Positions 1-5,041 of a stretch of 7,664 nucleotides of DNA are shown one piece after another. This DNA is from Bacteroidota bacterium (GTDB taxonomy: Bacteria > Bacteroidota > Bacteroidia > Bacteroidales > PUMT01). Location: the NCBI GenBank assembly GCA_003567115.1, contig PXAP01000190.1:1-7664 (forward strand). Direction: 5' to 3'. Below the pieces are notes generated by a model, which worked only from the letters and a program-made list of their open reading frames with translations, was not told where the DNA came from and did no database searches. The position numbers and the translations under genes are program-made. Numbering within the stretch: position 1 is the stretch's first letter; each line of letters opens with the position of its first letter.

Positions 1-2122
1 CATACCAGGCAATTGGAGTGGCAACAATAAAAGCAATAACCACCCATTTCACAAAATCCAGATTCAGCATCGTCATCACCTCCCATATTTTGGCGCCATT
101 CACCTTGCGGATGCCGATCTCCTTTATCCTGCTTTTGGTTGAGAAATCAGCAAGCCCGAAAAGGCCGATGCAGGAAATAAAAATTGCAACCAGTGCAATG
201 ACCCTTAACGAGGCAGCCCGTCTCTCTTCCTGCTGGTACATGCTGCCCAGGTACTCATCATAGAACTGGTAGGAGAATTCAAACCCGGGCAGTATCTCCA
301 GAAAAGTTTTCCTTACCTGGTCAATTGTGCCCGGCACATCACGGGGATCTATCCGCACAGTAATATGTGAAATGCCGTCGTCGTTGGCAATCATCAGGGC
401 ACCGATCTCATGATACAGGTCCTGGAAATGGAAGTCCTCGACCAGCCCGACAACTTCGAAACCAAACATGCTCTTCCCCTGGAAGTCTTCCCATTCAGCC
501 TGCTGCATCGCTTTCCGGTTGATCAGGCATACCTCCTTGCTCTCACCGGGAAAGAAATTCCTACCCTCAACCACCTGTATGCCGAACGTCGGGAGAAACC
601 GGTGATCACTGCTGATTACCGACACCCTGCCAAGATCCTGATTCGCACTGTGGTTCCATATGCCTCCCGGAGTACCATGGGAATGGCATGCACTGACAAT
701 GCCGGGAATGGAATTCATTGCATCAATCAATAAGCCGGACTTTTCGCCCGCCTGCCAGTGGATCGGTATGCGAACCAGTTGTTCGGTGCTGAACCCCAAA
801 TCCATATTTCTGGCATAACTGATCTGACGTGAAATGACAAACAGCGACACCAGGATAGCAATGGATGCGGCAAATTGTATCACATTGAGCGTTTTCCGGA
901 AAGTGTACCCTCCCGTCTTCCCTGACATCCTTCCGCTCATTAAATCTCCGGCCTTTACCTTGAGGGCGATCCCTGCTGGATATAAAGCAGGTACCACAGA
1001 GATAACAATCAAAATCATTACCCCCGAAAAAACAACCACAGGTGAACTCAACAGATCCTGAATATGCATCGTCTTACCAAACATCTCCTCAAAAACAGGC
1101 TTGATCAAAATTCCCAGGTAAACAGCGATACCAAGAGAGATAACGACTGTAATGAACGCCTCTTTGATGAATTGCAGAGTTAAAGCAAGCCGTCCCAGTC
1201 CCAGTACCTTCTTCATCCCAAATTCCCTCAGCCGGGTCAGGCTTTGGGCAATTGAAAGGTTTATATAGTTAAAAACAGCCAGGAACAGCAGGATAATGGT
1301 AAACCAGGCTAAAAGCCGGATAAGCTTTATATTGGCATGTTCAAGGTCATCATGAAGAGTAGTATCAAAATAGACATTTTTATATGGCAGCAGCGAATAA
1401 ATATCATCCTCACCTGAGTGCCTGGTTTTTGGAATTACGTCAGATATTTTGCCGCTGACATCTTCCCGGTCCGCCATCGCATTCAGCTTCACCAGGAGCC
1501 GGTAAAAATAATCGCATTCATCGTTAATGCAGCTGCTCATGTACCTGATCTTCAAATCTGTATGACAGAGAATATCGCCCTTCAGCGTACTTTTTTCAGG
1601 AAAGTCGCCGATAACAGCGGCAACAGTCACATCCTCCCTGTGAGAAATATTTATTTGCCTGCCTATGGGGTCTTCATCTCCAAACACCCTTGTTGCCAGA
1701 CTCTCTGTAATAACAACATTATGCCTCACATCAAATATACTCTCCGGAGCTCCGCTGATAAACCTTACCGGAAAAACCGAAAAGAACCCCTCATCTGAGT
1801 GAATAACCCTTGCATTAACAGTGGTTTCGTCATAAACAACAGGTTCGCCGGTAATCATATAGTTTGTTGCAGACTCAATTTCCGGAAGATTGTCAACAAG
1901 CTGTTTGCGGGCCTCTTCGGGGATACCTGCCTCGTTGCCGGGGCCGGCAACCCTAAAGATCAGGTCGACATCCTCAATGTGCTTGTCATAGCCGAACTCA
2001 GATGCCAGGAATGATGCCAGAACAACAACCACCGCCAGGCTTACGGCGAAACTTCCTATGGTAACGAATGAAAAGACCTTGTTGCGAAAAAGGTTCCGTA
2101 TGTAACATTTAAGCTCAGGCAT
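1..2122 (-). CDS. FtsX-like ABC transporter permease with MacB-type periplasmic domains, C-terminus cut by window edge
   Basis: The minus-strand frame from the ATG at 2122 stays open to base 1 and gives 707 codons. Visible order: a short cytoplasmic start, helix 1 (about residues 17-40), a MacB-type periplasmic domain (about 41-265) with ITESLATRVFGDEDPIG at 139-154, helices 2-5 (about 268-291, 322-342, 361-384, 412-431), a second periplasmic domain (about 440-635), then helix 6 (about 640-660) and the FtsX signature RIKEIGIRKVNGA at 665-677. Full-length relatives run near 790 residues, so roughly 80 residues and helices 7-8 lie outside. The matching first-half signature is weaker (LREFGMKKVLGLG, 298-310). 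By family, it should be an inner-membrane subunit that passes ATPase strokes to periplasmic domains to move a lipophilic substrate or peptide; the substrate is unknown. No ATPase gene is adjacent. It diverges from the PIN pair across 134 bp, and I see no Shine-Dalgarno or consensus promoter before it. Confidence 0.93.
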   Translation of the reverse strand, partial: MPELKCYIRNLFRNKVFSFVTIGSFAVSLAVVVVLASFLASEFGYDKHIEDVDLIFRVAGPGNEAGIPEEARKQLVDNLPEIESATNYMITGEPVVYDETTVNARVIHSDEGFFSVFPVRFISGAPESIFDVRHNVVITESLATRVFGDEDPIGRQINISHREDVTVAAVIGDFPEKSTLKGDILCHTDLKIRYMSSCINDECDYFYRLLVKLNAMADREDVSGKISDVIPKTRHSGEDDIYSLLPYKNVYFDTTLHDDLEHANIKLIRLLAWFTIILLFLAVFNYINLSIAQSLTRLREFGMKKVLGLGRLALTLQFIKEAFITVVISLGIAVYLGILIKPVFEEMFGKTMHIQDLLSSPVVVFSGVMILIVISVVPALYPAGIALKVKAGDLMSGRMSGKTGGYTFRKTLNVIQFAASIAILVSLFVISRQISYARNMDLGFSTEQLVRIPIHWQAGEKSGLLIDAMNSIPGIVSACHSHGTPGGIWNHSANQDLGRVSVISSDHRFLPTFGIQVVEGRNFFPGESKEVCLINRKAMQQAEWEDFQGKSMFGFEVVGLVEDFHFQDLYHEIGALMIANDDGISHITVRIDPRDVPGTIDQVRKTFLEILPGFEFSYQFYDEYLGSMYQQEERRAASLRVIALVAIFISCIGLFGLADFSTKSRIKEIGIRKVNGAKIWEVMTMLNLDFVKWVVIAFIVATPIAWY

Positions 2123-2204
2123 GATAAGAATTCTATTTAAGATTCACTTAGAGCCAATTAAATCTCGCAATTGATAAATGATTACCCAATATGAATTAAG
2201 AACA

Positions 2205-2235
2205 TTCGTTTATTAGCAGTAATGTATTAAATTCG
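2205..2235 (+). promoter_or_regulatory. Weak candidate Bacteroidota-type promoter for the PIN toxin-antitoxin pair
   Basis: TTCG (2205-2208) and TAAATTCG (2228-2235) are separated by 19 bases. Each differs by one base from the Bacteroidota -33 (TTTG) and -7 (TAnnTTTG) elements. The spacing is right, and the -7 box ends 21 bases before the first ATG at 2257. The hexamer ATTCGT occurs at 2204-2209 and again at 2231-2236, so it overlaps both boxes, which could matter for repressor binding. The region is A/T-rich, so a chance match is quite possible. Confidence 0.25.
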
Positions 2236-2256
2236 TAAAAAGAAACCGCAATTCTT

Positions 2257-2478
2257 ATGATCATGAAAACCATTAATGTCAAGGTTAGTGATAAAGCTGC
2301 AGAGATTTTTCTCAGTATGAATAAGAACGAAAAAAACAGGATTTCGCAACTATTCGATGAACTGTTGGAAGATAAACGCACATTGTTCCAGGTCATGGAT
2401 GACATCAGTGAGTACGCGAAGAAACAGGGTCTGACACCTGAGAAATTAGATGAAATACTAACTGATGATTCCGAATAA
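2257..2478 (+). CDS. Small acidic putative antitoxin paired with a PIN-domain toxin
   Basis: This 73-residue protein begins with a beta-strand-like segment (KTINVKVSDKAAEIF, residues 4-18), followed by helical stretches and an acidic tail containing GLTPEKLDEILTDD. The layout is that of small antitoxins encoded just before COG1569-type PIN toxins: an N-terminal part that may fold as a ribbon-helix-helix DNA-binding unit and a C-terminal part that could wrap the toxin. The assignment rests mainly on position, because its TAA stop is followed at once by the ATG of the PIN gene. A second ATG at 2263 (Met3) is an equally plausible start. I see no Shine-Dalgarno, only an A-rich stretch at 2237-2245. 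The gene runs opposite to the permeases. The DNA-binding and toxin-neutralising roles are inferred. Confidence 0.75.
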   Translation: MIMKTINVKVSDKAAEIFLSMNKNEKNRISQLFDELLEDKRTLFQVMDDISEYAKKQGLTPEKLDEILTDDSE

Positions 2479-2880
2479 ATGGAGTTTGTTCTGGATACAA
2501 ATATTCTTATCAGTGCTGCTTTTTTTAAACATTCTGTTCCTGACAGATCTTTCAGAAAAGCAGTATCAAACGGGAATATTCTACTTTCTGAGAATACACT
2601 GTATGAAATAAAAAAAACCCTGAACAAACCAAAACTTGATAAATACATCACTTTAAAAGACAAATTAGTATTTCTGAATAGATTAGAGACAAAAGCAAAA
2701 TTTATTGAAGTAATACATAAAGTAAATAAATGTCGGGATCCAAAAGATGATATGTACCTTGAACTTGCCTTATCCGGCAATGCTGATCTCATCATCTCCG
2801 GTGATAATGATTTGCTTGCATTAAATCCATTTCGCGGCATTCCTGTAATTACTCCAAGAGAGTTCATCGACAACTATTAA
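2479..2880 (+). CDS. PIN-domain ribonuclease-type toxin (COG1569 / TIGR00305 family)
   Basis: This 133-residue protein has the full PIN pattern. It starts FVLDTNILISA with Asp6 and Asn8, has a mid-domain acidic residue at Glu43 (LYEI), the block CRDPKDDMYLELAL at 85-98 with Asp87, Asp90 and Asp91, and the fourth motif SGDNDLL with Asp109 and Asp111. It ends with PVITPREFI (122-130), typical of this PIN subfamily. PIN toxins are Mg/Mn-dependent ribonucleases; known relatives cut tRNA, rRNA or mRNA, and the target here is unknown. All acidic positions expected of an active enzyme are present. Its ATG directly follows the antitoxin stop with no spacer, which suggests translational coupling. A/T content is much higher than in the flanking permeases, consistent with acquisition from elsewhere. 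A pyrimidine-rich run (about 2885-2906) follows the stop, but no terminator hairpin is evident. Confidence 0.9.
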   Translation: MEFVLDTNILISAAFFKHSVPDRSFRKAVSNGNILLSENTLYEIKKTLNKPKLDKYITLKDKLVFLNRLETKAKFIEVIHKVNKCRDPKDDMYLELALSGNADLIISGDNDLLALNPFRGIPVITPREFIDNY

Positions 2881-2920
2881 TTCACGTTTTCTTTTCTTTA
2901 CTTTTAATACTCATTTTTAA

Positions 2921-2968
2921 CTATTCATGCCTCAATGCCTCCACCGGGTTGCGACGGGCGGTCCGTCC
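2921..2968 (-). pseudogene. Orphan C-terminal tail of an FtsX-like permease
   Basis: Read on the minus strand, this stretch encodes GRTARRNPVEALRHE followed by TAG, the canonical end of Bacteroidota FtsX permeases. No gene body precedes it. It lies 27 bases downstream of the TAA of the 376-residue permease and is in the same reading frame, so the bases between (2969-2995) encode nine residues without a stop. It is probably the remnant of a permease lost from the array. The alternative is a tail displaced when the short permease was inserted or recombined. It also marks the downstream edge of the PIN toxin pair. Confidence 0.75.
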
Positions 2969-2995
2969 CTGCGGCAATAGCAGATATACAGCAAA

Positions 2996-4126
2996 TTATT
3001 CATACCTCAAAGCTTCTACAGGATTCCTTCTGGCGGCCCATATTATGTGCCATCCGACTATCAGAGCGGTCATTCCGGCCAGGATCACAAATGACCAGAT
3101 AAAATGTGCCAGGCTCAACTGAATCCGCTCTGCAAAATTCTGCAGTATTGCCCTGTTGATAAAGAATGCCAGCGGATATGCCATTGCCGCAGCAATAAGG
3201 ATGCTCCTGGCCATCTGCCCTGAAAGCAGCCCTACCAGGTCAGCCACCCCCGCACCATTGATCTTCCTTATCCCCAGCTCCTTGACTTTACGTTCAGATG
3301 TATGCACTGTCAGTCCGAGCAATCCCATGCAGGCAATTATGATGGCCAGAAATCCCGCGATGGTCATGATCCTGCCCATACTTTTCAGCTCGCCGAACCG
3401 GTGATTGAACTCCGAGTCAAGAAAATTGTAATCGAGAATAAAACCGGGAGTTACCCGGATATATGAGCGGGTGCCGATATTTCCCCAGGATTGGACCCAG
3501 CTGTTACGGCCGCTGTACCAGGCAAAAGGTATGGCAAATTCAAACTGCAGGGTTGACCAGACCGGCACATCCTCAAAAACACCTGATATGGTAAAAACCT
3601 CGGGCTCTTCCAGCTCAAAGGAATAGAGGTTGATGGTCTCACCCACAGGGTTTTTGTCGCCAAAAAGCTTGCCTGCCAGGCTTTCAGAAAGTACAATGAA
3701 ATTGGGATCTGACAATATATGATCGGCGTCACCGTAAATCAGTGGAAATGAAAGCATACGGAACCAGCCCTCATCCACGTAAAAACCATTCTCCCTGACA
3801 TGGTTTTCGGGCGTACCCAGTATATTGTCATTTGCCCACAGGTACTGGCAGTAGTCCGTTACCTCCGGCAGCGCTTCATAAACAGCAGGAGCCAGAAGTG
3901 CCGAAGAGGCATCGCTCCAGCGGCCGTAAGTTGAGTCATCGGCATGGATGAGCTTGAAAACCGAATCCTGGTTCTCATGGAACCGGTCGAGTCCCGCCAT
4001 ACCCACAATGCTCATCGCGAGGGCCAGTGCCACCGACAGTCCGAGAGTAAGTCCGCCGACATTGATCAGGGTGTAAACCTTATTATTTGTAAGACTTTTA
4101 AATGCATACCTGATGTAATCAAACAT
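2996..4126 (-). CDS. Short four-helix FtsX-like permease, apparent internal-deletion product
   Basis: This 376-residue protein is about 400 residues shorter than its full neighbour. It has helix 1 (about 17-42), one MacB-like periplasmic region with VLSESLAGKLFGDKNPVGE at 145-163 and VFEDVPVWSTLQFEFAIP at 183-200, then helices at about 253-274, 305-325 and 341-363. It carries the FtsX signature ERKVKELGIRKINGAG (278-293) and ends AARRNPVEALRYE. Residues about 232-255 (YNFLDSEF, then GRIMTIAGF) match the end of the second periplasmic domain of long relatives, not the first. The protein therefore reads as a fusion of the N-terminal and C-terminal parts near residues 220-232, with helices 2-5 and most of the second domain gone. 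The frame is intact, and the one-plus-three helix topology resembles classical MacB, so it may fold and function. No cognate ATPase is visible. The start at 4126 gives the usual N-terminus; no clear Shine-Dalgarno or promoter is seen. Confidence 0.9.
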   Translation of the reverse strand: MFDYIRYAFKSLTNNKVYTLINVGGLTLGLSVALALAMSIVGMAGLDRFHENQDSVFKLIHADDSTYGRWSDASSALLAPAVYEALPEVTDYCQYLWANDNILGTPENHVRENGFYVDEGWFRMLSFPLIYGDADHILSDPNFIVLSESLAGKLFGDKNPVGETINLYSFELEEPEVFTISGVFEDVPVWSTLQFEFAIPFAWYSGRNSWVQSWGNIGTRSYIRVTPGFILDYNFLDSEFNHRFGELKSMGRIMTIAGFLAIIIACMGLLGLTVHTSERKVKELGIRKINGAGVADLVGLLSGQMARSILIAAAMAYPLAFFINRAILQNFAERIQLSLAHFIWSFVILAGMTALIVGWHIIWAARRNPVEALRYE

Positions 4127-4164
4127 AGCTCATGGATTTTTATATTTATTAATGGCCGACATGG

Positions 4165-4227
4165 TTATTCATATTTCAAAGCTTATTCAGGATTCCTTCT
4201 TGCTGCCTGCACAAATACCAACAGCCA
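4165..4227 (-). pseudogene. Orphan, mutated FtsX C-terminal tail with an in-frame stop
   Basis: The minus strand reads WLLVFVQAARRNPE, stop, ALKYE, stop. Against the usual NPVEAL end, the Val codon has become GAA and the Glu codon has become TAA, which can be explained by single-base changes. The DNA at 4165-4207 matches the tail of the 376-residue permease (2996-3038) at 37 of 43 positions by my count, so the two form a direct repeat flanking that gene. A few residues that look like the end of a final helix remain upstream. The nonsense codon and missing body mark it as dead coding sequence. Confidence 0.7.
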
Positions 4228-4238
4228 GCACATATGTT

Positions 4239-4265
4239 TTATTCATATCTCAAAGCTTTACCGTA
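4239..4265 (-). pseudogene. Very short second orphan FtsX tail
   Basis: The minus strand encodes KALRYE followed by TAA. The plus-strand DNA TTATTCATATCTCAAAGCTT (4239-4258) is almost identical to the starts of the tails at 2996 and 4165. Beyond it, CGGTAAAGCTT looks like the usual CGGTAGAAGCTT with one base deleted, after which similarity fades. It lies 74 bases from the tail at 4165 and just upstream of the DUF433 promoter region. This is a fragment of about eight codons, and only the repeat context makes it recognisable. Confidence 0.55.
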
Positions 4266-4323
4266 CAAATTGCCAATAAAACAGCAGAACAATTATTTCC
4301 TTTTATTTCCGGTAAAAGCATCA

Positions 4324-4355
4324 TTGGTTTTAATCACAATTTTTTGTTAATTTTG
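4324..4355 (+). promoter_or_regulatory. Bacteroidota-type promoter for the DUF433/DUF5615 pair
   Basis: TAATTTTG at 4348-4355 is an exact match to the Bacteroidota -7 element TAnnTTTG, and TTGG at 4324-4327, 20 bases upstream, supplies the -33 core. The -7 box ends 17 bases before the ATG at 4373, so the leader would be only about a dozen bases, consistent with the absence of a Shine-Dalgarno. It is the best promoter match I found in the window. Confidence 0.55.
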
Positions 4356-4374
4356 AATAGAAATCAATCAAAAT
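4350..4374. promoter_or_regulatory. Inverted repeat over the -7 box and start codon, possible autoregulatory operator
   Basis: ATTTTGA (4350-4356) and TCAAAAT (4368-4374) are perfect inverted 7-base arms with an 11-base spacer. One arm covers the -7 element and the other runs into the ATG of the DUF433 gene. A dimeric antitoxin binding here would block its own promoter, as is usual for toxin-antitoxin operons. The A/T-rich context makes a chance match possible. Confidence 0.3.
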
Positions 4375-4606
4375 GAGAGATTGGGCAGACAATATTGAAA
4401 GCAATCCGGATATCCTTTATGGCAAGCCCGTAATAAAGGGTACCCGCGTACCTGTCGACATGGTACTTGAGAAGATGTCGAACGGACAATCCTTTCAGGA
4501 AATAATCCGCTCTTATCCTGATTTAACTGATAAAGATCTATACGCATGCCTGGCATATGCCTCTTCGCTGATAAGGAATGAAATAACCAAACCGCTGGCA
4601 TCCTGA
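4373..4606 (+). CDS. DUF433 family protein, probable antitoxin
   Basis: This 77-residue protein carries the DUF433 core almost intact: SNPDILYGKPVIKGTRVPVD (10-29), then VLEKMSNGQSFQEIIRSYPDLT (31-52) and LYACLAYASSL (56-66). DUF433 proteins are small helix-turn-helix proteins commonly encoded directly before DUF5615 PIN-like proteins and are regarded as the antitoxin or DNA-binding half of that pair. The GTRVPV strand and the following helices are the predicted DNA-binding part. Length is normal for the family. The stop overlaps the next ATG by one base (TGATG), so translation is likely coupled. A good Bacteroidota promoter and a possible operator lie directly upstream. The family assignment is firm; the antitoxin role is inferred from family and neighbour. 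Confidence 0.92.
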   Translation: MRDWADNIESNPDILYGKPVIKGTRVPVDMVLEKMSNGQSFQEIIRSYPDLTDKDLYACLAYASSLIRNEITKPLAS

Positions 4607-4959
4607 TGCAATTCCTTGCCGATGAAAATATTGAATATCCCGTAATCAGGATATTAAGAAATAGTGACGTTGATATTCTCGCGATAAGAGACCTTATGAA
4701 AGGTGCAACAGATTCAGAGATACTGGAATTTGCATTTAAAGAAAAGCTGATCCTGATCACTGCAGACAAGGATTTTGGTGAGTTGACCTTCAGGTTAAGG
4801 AAGCCTAACCACGGCATTATCCTTTTAAGAGAGCCCGATGCAGGAATTGAAGAAAAGGCAGAAATACTTAATACCGCACTCAAAAAGCTTGATAAAGATG
4901 CCTTTAATAAATTCATTGTTGTCGACAAATTAAAGATCAGATTTCGAAGTCAGTTATAA
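4606..4959 (+). CDS. DUF5615 PIN-like protein, probable toxin of the DUF433 pair
   Basis: This 117-residue protein begins FLADENIEYPVIRILR (3-18) with Asp6, Glu7 and Asn8, and has MKGATDSEILEFAF (31-44) with Asp36. The strand ILITADKDFGEL (49-60) carries Asp54 and Asp56, and HGIILLREPDAG (69-80) follows. These are the conserved blocks of DUF5615, a PIN-like nuclease fold, and the acidic residues expected to bind metal are all present. The family is predicted to act as a ribonuclease toxin, though activity is less well established than for classical VapC. It overlaps the DUF433 stop by one base. It faces the 786-residue permease tail to tail, with an orphan FtsX tail in the gap. A 12-base palindrome (CAGTTATAACTG, 4951-4962) spans its stop codon. 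Confidence 0.9.
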   Translation: MQFLADENIEYPVIRILRNSDVDILAIRDLMKGATDSEILEFAFKEKLILITADKDFGELTFRLRKPNHGIILLREPDAGIEEKAEILNTALKKLDKDAFNKFIVVDKLKIRFRSQL

Positions 4960-4967
4960 CTGCACAG

Positions 4968-5015
4968 TCATTCATACCTAAAAGCCTCCACCGGATTGCG
5001 CCGGGCGCCTGGCAA
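4968..5015 (-). pseudogene. Orphan C-terminal tail of an FtsX-like permease
   Basis: The minus strand reads LPGARRNPVEAFRYE followed by TGA, preceded by an in-frame TAA at 5016-5018. It sits just downstream of the stop of the 786-residue permease, which has its own complete tail, so this is an extra copy without a body. Unlike the tail at 4165 it is uncorrupted over its last 13 codons. Its codons are more G/C-rich and closer to the tails at 7553 and 2921 than to those at 4165 and 4239, so the orphans come from at least two different parent genes. Confidence 0.75.
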
Positions 5016-5016
5016 T

Positions 5017-5035
5017 TATTCCAATAGTCGGAATA
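5017..5035. terminator. Small hairpin in the tail-to-tail gap, weak terminator candidate
   Basis: TATTCC (5017-5022) and GGAATA (5030-5035) form a 6-base stem with a 7-base loop between the convergent DUF5615 and permease genes. Neither strand has a proper T run after it; the plus strand continues TATCCTTTATT. The position suits a terminator, but stem strength and tail are poor. Confidence 0.2.
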
Positions 5036-5041
5036 TATCCT

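Noticed and set aside
18..2014. Several plus-strand open frames of 70-126 codons at the left side.
   Set aside because: The minus strand here is one continuous permease frame with family motifs throughout; the plus-strand frames are its shadows.
2196..2873. A 225-codon minus-strand open frame opposite the PIN pair.
   Set aside because: It is an antisense shadow of two well-supported genes; its Ser/Phe-rich translation has no recognisable domain.
2885..2906. Pyrimidine-rich run after the PIN toxin, considered as a terminator.
   Set aside because: No stem precedes it on either strand.
4368..4928. A 186-codon minus-strand open frame opposite the DUF433/DUF5615 pair.
   Set aside because: It runs antisense to two proteins with clear family motifs, and its translation is low-complexity Ser/Leu/Ile with no known pattern.
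4951..4962. Perfect 12-base palindrome CAGTTATAACTG over the DUF5615 stop codon.
   Set aside because: It has no loop or T run to act as a terminator, and a palindrome of this length can arise by chance; noted in the gene entry only.
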